Below, one piece after another: positions 40,164-48,934 of a stretch of DNA of 55,817 nucleotides (positions are counted from its first letter, which is position 1; every line of letters begins with the position of its first letter). The DNA is from a candidate division TM6 bacterium GW2011_GWE2_41_16 (lineage in GTDB: Bacteria; Babelota; Babeliae; Babelales; Babelaceae): positions 1-55,817 of the forward strand of contig LCAT01000004.1 in NCBI GenBank assembly GCA_000996695.1, in the 5' to 3' direction. Position numbers and translations under genes: made by a program. The notes below the pieces were generated by a model. The model did no database searches. It had not been told where the DNA came from and was given only the letters and a program-made list of their open reading frames with translations.

Positions 40164-40691
40164 ATGAGCGCAAAAACATTTGGAGCATGTATATCTGTAG
40201 TACTTGCTGGGTGCGTATGTATGTGCGTGCACTGTGATAACCACAGCAAAAAAAGACAGGTACAAGAAGTATCCTGCATTAAAGAAGTCTCAAGTTCAGG
40301 TGAATTAAAAAAGATATTTTCTCAAAACTCGAGCAAACTGGTTATCGTAAAAGCATTTGCCCCTTGGTGCGGAGCATGTACACACTATGCACCAACGTTC
40401 AAAAAGTTTGCAAAAGAACACCGTAACGACGCAATTTTTTGTACGGTGAATATCGACAAATTATCACAAGAAGATCGCAGCAGCGGTATTCTTGCCGATG
40501 TCGTACGCCTCCCTACCACCAAAGTGTTCGGACAAGGCCTTCTGATTGCTGAAAAAGTTGGAGCACTATCAGAAAACGATCTTGAAGCTTTGCTCTCAAC
40601 AAAAAGCACCGCTCCTGTAAAAGACAGTGCTGAAAACATTGATCCGACTGAATCTGAAGAAGATATCACTGAACAGGTTGAAGAAGTTTAA
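40164..40691 (+). CDS. thioredoxin-domain lipoprotein (CGAC active site)
   Basis: This is a 175-residue protein. Its N-terminus SAKTFGACISVVLAGC has a lipobox (LAGC, Cys17), so it is likely lipid-anchored. The thioredoxin domain has APWCGACTHYAPTFKKFA, CTVNIDK and a cis-Pro in VRLPTTKVFG. A Glu-rich tail follows. AGGAG lies eight bases before ATG 40164. It is the third thioredoxin-fold exported protein within 2.2 kb. Its role may be in disulphide handling in the periplasm. Confidence 0.83.
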   Translation: MSAKTFGACISVVLAGCVCMCVHCDNHSKKRQVQEVSCIKEVSSSGELKKIFSQNSSKLVIVKAFAPWCGACTHYAPTFKKFAKEHRNDAIFCTVNIDKLSQEDRSSGILADVVRLPTTKVFGQGLLIAEKVGALSENDLEALLSTKSTAPVKDSAENIDPTESEEDITEQVEEV

Positions 40692-40716
40692 AAAAAATAT
40701 TTATGAGAGTACCGTT

Positions 40717-41331
40717 ATGCGTACAATCTACGGATTAGCAGTATGTTTGCTTTGTACATCTGCCCTACTTTTGAGTAAATCATTTGATGCAACACAAGCA
40801 GAAAATCACATACGTCAAAATATTGAGTATTTTGAAGCACAACTAACTCAACTCAATTATCAAAATCGTCCAGAATTTTGGCATGCGTATACAAAAAATT
40901 TGTTGTCAGGAGATCCCCGAACAACAGGCCCAGCAACCTTTAACGAAATTCCTCAAATTGAACAGTTTATAAAACAACAATGGCCCAAAGAAAGCACAAA
41001 AAGAGATAGCTATCCTAAAATAGCTTTAGGGTACGCTCAAAATCTTCGCGATATCATTGAGACATACAGTATGGGGCTAGAAAACTCATACGAATTATAT
41101 GACACTGAACCGATCGTCAACATCACAGAGTTAATAAGACAACTTACCGGGGTTATCGAAGAAATTAAATCAAAAACATTTACCAGCAGAACATATCGTG
41201 TGCCTTATGAATTGTTACTTCAACTTAGTCTCATTATTCAAAAAGATATGAAACAAGCTGAAACCGATTTAATAGTACATAACAAATCAATTTCACAAAG
41301 AGAACGAAAGCCATCACAAGAAAACATATAG
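40717..41331 (+). CDS. secreted helical protein of unknown function
   Basis: This is a 204-residue protein with signal peptide RTIYGLAVCLLCTSALLLS and a mature helical part. Segments such as NITELIRQLTGVIEEIK and YRVPYELLLQLSLIIQKDM loosely recall INDLLEQT and MPVPYVYSVVSLFHQKLK in the 53835 protein, so the two may share a fold. I chose ATG 40717, with GAGAG upstream, because the signal peptide starts there; the longer frame overlaps the thioredoxin gene. The family is not recognised. Confidence 0.68.
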   Translation: MRTIYGLAVCLLCTSALLLSKSFDATQAENHIRQNIEYFEAQLTQLNYQNRPEFWHAYTKNLLSGDPRTTGPATFNEIPQIEQFIKQQWPKESTKRDSYPKIALGYAQNLRDIIETYSMGLENSYELYDTEPIVNITELIRQLTGVIEEIKSKTFTSRTYRVPYELLLQLSLIIQKDMKQAETDLIVHNKSISQRERKPSQENI

Positions 41332-41480
41332 CGAAGTCCATTTAGCTATGCACACCCGAGTTTACGAATAGTGCCTTTGGATTGCATAAACCGCGAATGC
41401 GTTTGAGCGTGCCTAAATGGCTGTTGCCATATCTCAAGAATTCAGTGATATTGGTCTACCAGATCCATACCAATTATAAA
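41332..41480. repeat. repeat fragment downstream of the 40717 gene
   Basis: There is no gene. TATAGCGAAGTCCA at about 41328 and TGCGTTTGAGCGTGCCTAAA near 41399 recur at about 55472 (TATAGCGAAGTCCA) and near 55588 (TACGTTTGAGCGGGCCTAAA), with the same order and about the same spacing, so the two regions are copies of one element. Confidence 0.55.
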
Positions 41481-41488
41481 AAAACACT

Positions 41489-41541
41489 AAAAAAAGAGCA
41501 CAGGGTATATGGATAAAACCATATACCCTGTGCTCTTTTTT
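41489..41541. terminator. bidirectional intrinsic terminator
   Basis: AAAAAAGAGCACAGGGTATA and TGG pair perfectly with the matching 3' arm ending GCTCTTTTTT, around ATAAAA. The 23-bp stem serves both the rightward gene and the leftward hppA. Confidence 0.92.
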
Positions 41542-41565
41542 AGCTATACAGAGCTATATTTTCGA

Positions 41566-43548
41566 TTACATCATGGTTGCAAGCAACAATGCAATCATAG
41601 AGAGCAATTTAATCAAAATATTAAGTGCTGGACCGGATGTATCCTTGAACGGATCACCTACCGTATCACCAACAACTGCTGCATGGTGAGCTGGTGAGCC
41701 TTTACCACCCAAGTGCCCTGCTTCGATATACTTCTTTGCATTGTCCCATGCACCGCCGCCATTAGCCATCATAAGCGCTAAAAGCACGCCAGTCACGGTT
41801 GCACCAACAAGCGCACCGCCAAGGGCCAGCTTGCCAAATGCAACAAAAACAATCACCGGAATAATAACAGTTAACACGCCCGGAAGAATCATCTCGCGAA
41901 GAGATGCACGCGTTGCGATTGATATGCAACGATCGTAGTCAGGTTGAGCCTTGCCTTCCATTAATCCAGGAATGTTTTTGAACTGACGACGCACTTCTTG
42001 GACCATGCTCAAAGCTGCTTTACTTACTGAGCGCATGGTAAGAGCTGAAATTAAAAATGGCAGTGTCGCACCGATAAAGACACCCGCAAGAACTTCTGGA
42101 TTCATAACGTTAATGATCAATACTTGTGCTTTTTCTGCATACGCTGCAAAGACGCCAAGGGCTGCGAGTAACGCTGAACCAATAGCAAAACCTTTGCCCA
42201 TTGCAGCTGTGGTGTTACCAAGCGCATCGAGTTTATCAGTTATTGCACGTACCGGTTTACCAAAACCGGCCATCTCAGCTATACCGCCCGCGTTATCTGC
42301 GATAGGACCGTATGCATCAATGGTCATAGTGATTGCAACGGTTGCAAGCATGGATACTGCTGCAAGAGCAACACCAAACATGCTACCACCAAACGTGTAC
42401 GCAATCCAAATGCCACCAGCCAAAATAATCACAGGGGCAACAACAGACTCAAGGCCAACAGAAAGTCCATAAATAATGTTAGTTGCAGCACCTGACTGAG
42501 CAGCTTCTGCAATTTTGCGAACTGGTCTGCTTGCCGTGTAGTACTCGGTAATAAGTCCTACAATAATACCTGCCGCACATCCAACGACCAGAGCAATCAT
42601 AAGATTTTGGTCGATGCCACAGAGGTTGGTATACACGTATGATAATGCCAAAAATACGCCTACTGCTATAAATGTTGCATTACGCAACATGGTTGAACTT
42701 GATGCCTTAATAACTTTGTTTGCACCAAGAGCTATGAATGAACCGATCAGTCCAAGAGCCGAAATAACCAGTGGTAACGTCGCATAACGCACATCGCCAT
42801 GATACTGCGTAAGACCAAGAAGAATCGTTGAAACCATTGAAGCAACATAGGACTCATAAATGTCAGCACCCATACCCGCGGTATCACCAACACAATCGCC
42901 TACATTATCAGCAATAACAGCTGGGTTGCGTGGGTCATCTTCAGGAATACCCGCTTCAAGTTTGCCCACCAAGTCTGCGCCTACGTCAGCCGATTTGGTA
43001 TAAATACCACCGCCAACACGTGCAAAAAAGGCAACAAAAGACGCACCAACACCAAAGCTTACCAGTAACAATTCAAAGTTTGAGCTTGACATGTTCCACA
43101 AGCACAAAAGAGATAACCCGATCAAACCGACACTCGCTACAGCAAAGCCCATAACGCCACCGCCATCAAAGGCGATCAAAAAGGCTGCACGCTCACCTGA
43201 GTTTTTTGCTGCAAGCGTAGTACGCACGTTTGCCATGGTTGCTGCACGCATACCAACGAACCCGCAGGTAAGCGATAAAATTGCACCAATAACAAAAGCT
43301 GCCGCTGCTGAAATGGACGCAAAAATAGCGATAAACGTTGCTGCGATCAACGCAACAATACTGATAATTTTGTATTCTTCGTACAAGAACATCATCGCTC
43401 CACGAGCAATTTTTGATGAAATAGCCAATGCTGCGGTATCAGTTACTTTGATGCGCGCTATGCGCCAAAAAAGTGCGCCTACGGTTACAAGACCAACCGT
43501 CGCGGCCGCAGCGATTATAGGAAAAGGCATGATACAAAAAGAGAACAT
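41566..43548 (-). CDS. hppA: membrane-bound cation-pumping pyrophosphatase
   Basis: This 660-residue integral membrane enzyme couples pyrophosphate hydrolysis to pumping of H+ or Na+. It has about 16 membrane helices and the family signatures DVGADLVGKLEAGIPEDDPR and NPAVIADNVGDCVGD (pyrophosphate site), GNTTAAMGKGFAIGSALLAA, and GAWDNAKKYIEAG and GDTVGDPFKDTSGPALN near the end. The Ala in GNTTAA, where K+-independent enzymes have Lys, marks the K+-dependent class. Whether it pumps H+ or Na+ cannot be settled here; Na+ would match the Na+-type symporter at 7274. AAGGAG precedes ATG 43548, and the GTCAAAG/hairpin element sits just upstream. Confidence 0.95.
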   Translation of the reverse strand: MFSFCIMPFPIIAAAATVGLVTVGALFWRIARIKVTDTAALAISSKIARGAMMFLYEEYKIISIVALIAATFIAIFASISAAAAFVIGAILSLTCGFVGMRAATMANVRTTLAAKNSGERAAFLIAFDGGGVMGFAVASVGLIGLSLLCLWNMSSSNFELLLVSFGVGASFVAFFARVGGGIYTKSADVGADLVGKLEAGIPEDDPRNPAVIADNVGDCVGDTAGMGADIYESYVASMVSTILLGLTQYHGDVRYATLPLVISALGLIGSFIALGANKVIKASSSTMLRNATFIAVGVFLALSYVYTNLCGIDQNLMIALVVGCAAGIIVGLITEYYTASRPVRKIAEAAQSGAATNIIYGLSVGLESVVAPVIILAGGIWIAYTFGGSMFGVALAAVSMLATVAITMTIDAYGPIADNAGGIAEMAGFGKPVRAITDKLDALGNTTAAMGKGFAIGSALLAALGVFAAYAEKAQVLIINVMNPEVLAGVFIGATLPFLISALTMRSVSKAALSMVQEVRRQFKNIPGLMEGKAQPDYDRCISIATRASLREMILPGVLTVIIPVIVFVAFGKLALGGALVGATVTGVLLALMMANGGGAWDNAKKYIEAGHLGGKGSPAHHAAVVGDTVGDPFKDTSGPALNILIKLLSMIALLLATMM

Positions 43549-43560
43549 ATAAACTCCTTG

Positions 43561-43635
43561 TGGCGTTCGCCACTTTGACGTGCGCATAATAAAATTTTTC
43601 TAGCATCACGTCTCAGCGGGCTGCGCTATAAAAAC
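43561..43635. repeat. leader element upstream of hppA, shared with hisS
   Basis: In the gene direction it runs from TTTTTATAGCGCAGCCCGCT to GCACGTCAAAG-TGGCG-AA-CGCCA. Compared with the hisS leader, both ends are conserved while the middle differs in length. Confidence 0.6.
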
Positions 43636-43823
43636 AACAAACTATCATCCGACATATTTTAAGGGTAAAAGAGATTGCATTTTTGCACAAACAGGCATTT
43701 GTCTGAAGGAGCTCAAGTCATGAGTCAAGCCTCCGCAAAGCCTACAGCCCAAACGACACGTGTTTACTATCGTTATGGAGAGCGAAGCTTTTGCGGGTTA
43801 AGGGCGGAGCCCTTAATGAATCT
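43636..43823. repeat. mosaic intergenic repeat region
   Basis: There is no gene here. The stretch includes CAGGCATTTGTCTG near 43691, GCCCAAACGACACG...CGTTATGGAG near 43747 and GAGCGAAGCTTTTGCGGGTTAAGGG near 43781, followed by GGAGCCCTTAA. The same modules occur at 24485, 36146 and 24500. Confidence 0.6.
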
Positions 43824-44735
43824 TTACAGCGCACAGACAAGCACACGGTCTTTGCCATACTGATCTTTGAGAATTTCAGCCAAGCTATAGCCGGCTGCAT
43901 ATGCATATGCCACCGCACGCGCATCTTGGTCAGCACCAAGTTCAATCCATAACTGTTTAACACCTGCATGCGGCACAAGATACTTCGGTGCCTGATCCAA
44001 AATTTTAAAAATAAGCGCATATCCATCATCAGCTGCAACAAGCGCTCCGATATCCTCCCAATCTTTGACTGATCGATCAAGGACCTGCCACTCATGCGTT
44101 GAAATATAGGGAGGATTTGAAACGATAAAATCAAACGATTGTTGCACAAAAGCATCTCCATTAAATGGCTCAAATAAATTGGATTGAACAATGGTATAGC
44201 GATCTGCAAGACCAGTAGCGCACGCATTTATTGTTGCAAGGTCACAAGCAACAGAATTTATGTCAGCTCCTATGCATTGGGCCTGTTTAAAAGCATTGAG
44301 AATTGCCAAGCCTATGCAGCCAGAACCTGTGCACATATCAATAACTTTAATAGGTTTTTGTTGCAGAAATTTGAGCGTTGTAACATAGGTGCAAAAATGA
44401 TCAACCCACCACTCGGTCTCAACACGTGGAATCAAAATAGGTGGTCTTATTTGGATGGTAACTCCCAAAAACGGTATTGTACCTAAACAGTACGCGAGAG
44501 GTTTATCCTGCTCAATCATAGCCGTCACAATGGCTAAAATACGCGCAACTTCATCGTCACGCACAACTTGCGTACTCGAGAGAAAAAGCTCAAGTTTATC
44601 TACACCAAAAATATATGCGCACACCATGTTGGCACAGTGAGTCGCATATACTATCTCAAAACCAGCGTCATGCTCAAGCTTTTCGATAATATGCTCAAGC
44701 ATGTCTTTGCGTGAGTAATTGTACGCGCTGAACAT
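43824..44735 (-). CDS. prmC: peptide chain release factor N5-glutamine methyltransferase
   Basis: PrmC methylates the Gln of the GGQ loop in release factors RF1/RF2 and raises termination efficiency. The 303-residue protein has an N-terminal helical domain, then the SAM-binding motif VIDMCTGSGCIGLAIL and the catalytic NPPY (in DFIVSNPPYIS). PRVETEWWVDHF matches the P-R-x-[ED]-T-E-x-[LW] block. GAGG lies five bases before ATG 44735. prfA, the common neighbour, is not in this window. Confidence 0.93.
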   Translation of the reverse strand: MFSAYNYSRKDMLEHIIEKLEHDAGFEIVYATHCANMVCAYIFGVDKLELFLSSTQVVRDDEVARILAIVTAMIEQDKPLAYCLGTIPFLGVTIQIRPPILIPRVETEWWVDHFCTYVTTLKFLQQKPIKVIDMCTGSGCIGLAILNAFKQAQCIGADINSVACDLATINACATGLADRYTIVQSNLFEPFNGDAFVQQSFDFIVSNPPYISTHEWQVLDRSVKDWEDIGALVAADDGYALIFKILDQAPKYLVPHAGVKQLWIELGADQDARAVAYAYAAGYSLAEILKDQYGKDRVLVCAL

Positions 44736-44900
44736 AAAAACCTCAAAACATATATCATTAAGAAAATTTTTATAGCTTGATAATCATTCTCTGCGGAGTT
44801 GGTGATTTGTGCAAATATTGTAATTTTTATTTTTTCATGATCAAAACCATTTCGCAATCAATTAAAAAAGAAACATTTTAATTATCGAACGACAAAATGT
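44736..44900. other. AT-rich intergenic region
   Basis: I see no gene. It lies between the divergent prmC and 44979 genes and should hold the prmC promoter, but no convincing leftward promoter stands out. Confidence 0.3.
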
Positions 44901-44929
44901 TTTACAAATAGAAAATATTAGCATATACT
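44901..44929 (+). promoter_or_regulatory. promoter of the 44979 gene
   Basis: TTTACA (44901-44906), 17 bases, TATACT (44924-44929). Confidence 0.6.
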
Positions 44930-44978
44930 ATAAAAAGTAGGTAACATAATATTTTTTTATTTTTTAAGGAGCATATAT

Positions 44979-46004
44979 ATGTGCGGAAAAAAACAATATG
45001 TAATGCTTGTAGCTCTCACCATTGTATCGTCACATGTCATGACTATGGAAAAACCAACACCACCACCATCACGCTCAATGTTTGACTTACAAAAAGAATC
45101 AAAAGAAGCATTACTCAAACAACTTTCTGATATTGCTTCCTTTTTATCTGAAGAAAAATACATTTTAACTCGTAATCCATTTGGTTCACCACAATCACCT
45201 CACTCCCCCGTTTCACCAGCACCGGCGTACAAGCCAGGTGAACTATCAGCGCTTTCAATACCGGAAATTTCAACAACAACAGAAACCCACGTTCAACCAA
45301 CACATGTTCTTTCTGTCACAGAAGCAATGAATCAATATGCAGAAGAAAATACTCCCATAATACACATCGATCCGATACATGGCTCTCAGGGAGGCGGAGG
45401 TTCTTCGTCTCATGAAACTCCAAAAGAAGATGTGTACAGACACAAAGTTACTACGTTCACAATCCCAAAACTTTTGGAATTATATAGATTTGCAGCAACC
45501 GGAAAAGATAATGAGGATGGTGTATTGAAGTATGCGAGAACAAATGGTTTGTTTATCTATTTTGATGAACAAAGTCGTCATGAAGATGTCCTAGAAACGT
45601 TAAGGATGCTCTGCGGCAAACTAAGCAACCCTCAATTAAAAAATATCAATAAAAAACCTCATAAGATAGCTCAGGACAGTCTTTCTCATTATGTGTCCGG
45701 AATATACTTTGAAGACATAAACAGTCTTACCACAAATCGCGATGGCTCTAAAGCTGATTGCCACGCATTTTGCACAATTATGGAAAATCAAAAAGACTTT
45801 CCTTCACTACGTTATTGCGGCAGCTCAGGCCTCACCTGTTATGAGAATAAAATTGGACATATATCCCCAGATCTTCCCGATGAATACTACTATTTTTTCA
45901 CTGATAAAATGTTTGAAACACCGGACGAATACCAACAAACTCTCAGCAACAGGCGTAATGCAATATTATTTACAAATCTTCAAGGCACAGGCTTTTATCA
46001 TTAA
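44979..46004 (+). CDS. secreted protein of unknown function with a C-terminal globular domain
   Basis: This is a 341-residue protein. The signal peptide (KKQYVMLVALTIVSSHVMT) is followed by Met23. A Pro/Ser/Thr-rich region runs to about residue 145, and a well-packed C-terminal domain to the end. That domain has motifs such as TIPKLLELYRFAATGKDNED, FIYFDEQSRHED, CHAFCTIMENQ and YYYFFTDKMF. Conserved-looking Asp, His, Cys and aromatic residues suggest an enzyme or binding domain, but I do not recognise the family. It is a candidate effector. AAGGAG lies nine bases before ATG 44979. Confidence 0.75.
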   Translation: MCGKKQYVMLVALTIVSSHVMTMEKPTPPPSRSMFDLQKESKEALLKQLSDIASFLSEEKYILTRNPFGSPQSPHSPVSPAPAYKPGELSALSIPEISTTTETHVQPTHVLSVTEAMNQYAEENTPIIHIDPIHGSQGGGGSSSHETPKEDVYRHKVTTFTIPKLLELYRFAATGKDNEDGVLKYARTNGLFIYFDEQSRHEDVLETLRMLCGKLSNPQLKNINKKPHKIAQDSLSHYVSGIYFEDINSLTTNRDGSKADCHAFCTIMENQKDFPSLRYCGSSGLTCYENKIGHISPDLPDEYYYFFTDKMFETPDEYQQTLSNRRNAILFTNLQGTGFYH

Positions 46005-46067
46005 ATATTTTTATTGATCATACTTTTTATTTACTCAGCTTAAAATAAAAACAAGTTTATTCAGATT

Positions 46068-46103
46068 GAACAGGGACAGGTAAAAAGCCTGCCCTGTTCT
46101 TTT
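46068..46103 (+). terminator. intrinsic terminator
   Basis: GAACAGGGACAGG pairs with CCTGCCCTGTTC around TAAAAAG and is followed by TTTT. Confidence 0.85.
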
Positions 46104-46219
46104 ATGGCGATCCTTATTGGCTTTAAAATTTTATTTTTGTTCACATAATATTTACAAATAGACAGCGCCGCATACATGCTAAAAATGGGATGGTTACCAT
46201 TTTATGCAAGGATGTTTTC

Positions 46220-47305
46220 ATGTGTAAAAAACAGATGTTTCTCTTAATACTTATTAGTGTTGTCCAACAAAATTTTGCTGCCCATAATTTCACATATGGA
46301 TCTGTTCAAAGAACTCTCGCCGGAACTCTAAAAACAAAACCGCTGCGAAAAAATTTGCCTCATGAAACAAAAGAAAAACTTATTATCGACACTGATTTAG
46401 GATTTGATGATGCCCTTGCCATCATGTATCTCGGTAAAACAGATAAATTTGATATCAAAGCTATTACAACAGTCGCAGGAAACTTTGATATTCAGGCTAC
46501 AACAAACAATGCCCTTTATGTTCTCGATTTTTTAGGACAACAGATACCGGTATATTCAGGATCTTCTGCCCCTATTGAGCAAAAAAAACAACTCGCGTTT
46601 GATGCGGCTGGACAGGAAAATTTTCTGCTCGAGCAACCTAAAAAAGAGCTCGGACCGATTTTACACAATGCACCACTTACCAATAACGCTGCCGCAAAAA
46701 TAGTTGAGCTCGTACGCGCATATCCACACCACATTACTATTCTTGCTATCGGGCCACAAAGCAATATTGCAGAAGCTTTCAAAATGGCACCAGATCTCCC
46801 TTCTCTTGTTAAACGTATCGTTTTCATGGGGGGAGCTATTGATAGCGCTGGAAACACTAATCGTGTTGCTGAATTCAACATATTTCTTGATCCCATGGCA
46901 GCATATAGCGTGTTAACATCGTCCGTTACCAAAGTAATGGTTCCTCTTGATATATGTAACACGATACCCTTTGACAATGACGTATTTTCGGCACTGCGTA
47001 AAAAAAACCTTATTGGCGCGCTCGACCTTATGCGTGAACGTTACATCACTAAACAATCATTTAATCATAACCGTGGCATTGGACATATTTATGACCCTAT
47101 TGCAGCATATTACCTGGTACACCCAGAGGCTTTTATCCTTACCCCTATGGACATTGTGGTCGAAACACGTGGGATATACACCAACGGTATGACCGTGGCC
47201 GACAAACGATCATGGGGCAATAAAAAAAATAACATTATTGTCGCTACGCACGTTGATCAAAAAACTTTTTTACACGATTTTATGTGCACTTTGTTTGAGC
47301 AATAA
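46220..47305 (+). CDS. secreted inosine-uridine-preferring nucleoside hydrolase
   Basis: Nucleoside hydrolases split ribonucleosides into base and ribose. The 361-residue protein has the calcium-binding family start IIDTDLGFDDALAIMYL (D-T-D-x-G-x-D-D), then GPQSNIAEAFK, IVFMGGAI and AEFNIFLDPMAAYSVL (the N and D of the active site), and HIYDPIAAYYLVHPE with Asp of the late motif. A signal peptide (CKKQMFLLILISVVQQNFAA) precedes the fold, so it probably acts in the periplasm or outside, splitting host nucleosides for uptake. AAGGA lies about eight bases before ATG 46220. Confidence 0.9.
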   Translation: MCKKQMFLLILISVVQQNFAAHNFTYGSVQRTLAGTLKTKPLRKNLPHETKEKLIIDTDLGFDDALAIMYLGKTDKFDIKAITTVAGNFDIQATTNNALYVLDFLGQQIPVYSGSSAPIEQKKQLAFDAAGQENFLLEQPKKELGPILHNAPLTNNAAAKIVELVRAYPHHITILAIGPQSNIAEAFKMAPDLPSLVKRIVFMGGAIDSAGNTNRVAEFNIFLDPMAAYSVLTSSVTKVMVPLDICNTIPFDNDVFSALRKKNLIGALDLMRERYITKQSFNHNRGIGHIYDPIAAYYLVHPEAFILTPMDIVVETRGIYTNGMTVADKRSWGNKKNNIIVATHVDQKTFLHDFMCTLFEQ

Positions 47306-47331
47306 ACCAAAAGCATGCCACTTGTCGAAAG

Positions 47332-47365
47332 CCAAAAAAAGGGCAGGTGATAAACACCTGCCCTT
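47332..47365 (-). terminator. intrinsic terminator of the gsp-mce operon
   Basis: AAGGGCAGGTG pairs with CACCTGCCCTT around ATAAA. The seven A residues before it become a U-run on the minus strand. Confidence 0.8.
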
Positions 47366-47393
47366 ACTATGTATTCTTGTATAATTGAGTGTC

Positions 47394-48923
47394 TTAACCC
47401 ATGAACGTGAGCTTAGATGCAAAGTACTTCAAGTCATCATCAGAGAACTGTAAACCAAACCCGGCAAACGCACTCTTATCATGACGGCTGACAAAGTCAT
47501 CAGCACCAAACACGACGTACGCTGTTGGCAAGAGGAAGACCTTATTCATCCACTTCAAGTGAGGGCGCGTGTCTTCAAGTCTGAGCCTACCTCTAAAGTC
47601 GTATCCTTCAAGCGATGAGACCCAACGCAATTTATCGCCATAAGGCACATTAAGATCAACAGCAGCACCAAACGTACCATTAAACAAACCGGTACGCAGA
47701 GCAAGGTTGCCAAACACTTTACCAACTTGCACATTGGCCATATAGGTATCAAAGTGACGAATCGCTTTTTCTTTAACCGGAGCAAATTTAAATTTCTCCC
47801 AGGTCGTAAGATTAAAGTCGTCTGGCCTAAAGCGATTATATGAGCAATCGCGCCACTCACGCCACGTTTGATAGCGATCAACGCTTCCACGTTGCGATGC
47901 GGTAATACCAACCAGATAGAAGTAATCCTCGACTGGATGTATGCGTACATTAATTTGACCGGCAGCATCACGGAAGTTTGCCTTAAAGATAAACGAATGA
48001 TAGCTCTCAGTATGCCCGTCGACCACAATAGCCAATTTTTGAACTTTTTCGAGGTACTCTTTAATACCCTCGACAGCCGTTTTAACGTCTTTCGAAAGAT
48101 CTTGATCGTTGATAAGACGACCAATAACACCCTTGCCGTTGCTGACCTTGGAGGAAATATCTTCAAGAGATTTAGACGTACCCGTGAGGCTTGTGCTAAG
48201 ATTATGAAAATCGTTTGATATCGAATTTGAAGCATTTGATAGATCTTGAGCAAGCGTTGGGAAACGCGTTTTGAGTTCACGCGAAAACTCCTGCACGTCT
48301 ACCAAAATAGTCTCGAGCGAATTTTGATTACGATCGATTAACGTGTTAAGCGTATCAGATACTTTTGCAAGCTGATCGGTTGCATTGGTAAAGCTATGAA
48401 TCGTTTGTTCCAGTTTTTCCTGACCACGTTCACCGCCAATCACATTTTTCAGCGAGACAGTAACATCTTCGATATTGCTCGATATTTTTTTGAACTGTTG
48501 TAAAAGCTGGTCAACCGATGACGCGTCATTGCTTGGCTTCATCAATGTACCGCCTGAGCGTATGGTGGGTAACAGAGCATCACCAGGAACAATTTCAAGA
48601 TACTTGGATCCAAGAAACCCCTCCTGACGTACCGTGCCAAAGGCGTCAGTATGCAGCTTATATTCTTTAAAAATCATAGCGCGAGCACGCACTTGTTGAC
48701 CGTTATTGAGCAGCTCAACGCTGTCAACCCAACCAACCTTTACGCCCGCGATTTTGACGTCAGCTTTAACCGCAAGACCCGAGATATCGTTAAAGTAGAT
48801 GAAGTAACTATTATAGCGCAGCTTGTCGAAGCGAAACGTACCAATCTGAAAACTCATGTAAAAGAATACGCCAACTGCACTGATAATAAACACACCAACA
48901 ATAGTTTCTTTACGCAGCAACAA
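47394..48923 (-). CDS. MlaD/MCE-domain protein with a C-terminal beta-rich domain
   Basis: MCE proteins bind lipids and move them between membranes. The 509-residue protein has an N-terminal membrane helix (KETIVGVFIISAVGVFFYMS), an MCE domain (about 38-116: FNDISGLAVKADVKIAGVKV, with LGSKYLEIVPG), a long helical/coiled-coil section (about 130-300) and a beta-rich C-terminal part (about 310-509) with alternating hydrophobic strands that could be a barrel or a beta-sandwich. The gene follows gspK by 11 bases as the last gene of the type II pseudopilin cluster. No ABC permease or ATPase of the Mla system is next to it. Confidence 0.87.
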   Translation of the reverse strand: MLLRKETIVGVFIISAVGVFFYMSFQIGTFRFDKLRYNSYFIYFNDISGLAVKADVKIAGVKVGWVDSVELLNNGQQVRARAMIFKEYKLHTDAFGTVRQEGFLGSKYLEIVPGDALLPTIRSGGTLMKPSNDASSVDQLLQQFKKISSNIEDVTVSLKNVIGGERGQEKLEQTIHSFTNATDQLAKVSDTLNTLIDRNQNSLETILVDVQEFSRELKTRFPTLAQDLSNASNSISNDFHNLSTSLTGTSKSLEDISSKVSNGKGVIGRLINDQDLSKDVKTAVEGIKEYLEKVQKLAIVVDGHTESYHSFIFKANFRDAAGQINVRIHPVEDYFYLVGITASQRGSVDRYQTWREWRDCSYNRFRPDDFNLTTWEKFKFAPVKEKAIRHFDTYMANVQVGKVFGNLALRTGLFNGTFGAAVDLNVPYGDKLRWVSSLEGYDFRGRLRLEDTRPHLKWMNKVFLLPTAYVVFGADDFVSRHDKSAFAGFGLQFSDDDLKYFASKLTFMG

Positions 48924-48934
48924 GGCTTATTCCT

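Noticed and set aside
41741-42472. Open frames on the plus strand inside hppA (65 and 155 residues)
   Set aside because: They are antisense to a strongly supported membrane pyrophosphatase and have no ribosome-binding site or recognisable domain. Ala/Gly-rich genes often give such shadows.
47555-48280. 241-residue frame overlapping the MCE gene on the same strand
   Set aside because: It is an out-of-frame shadow of the MCE protein, with odd Arg/Leu/Ser-rich composition and no start signal.
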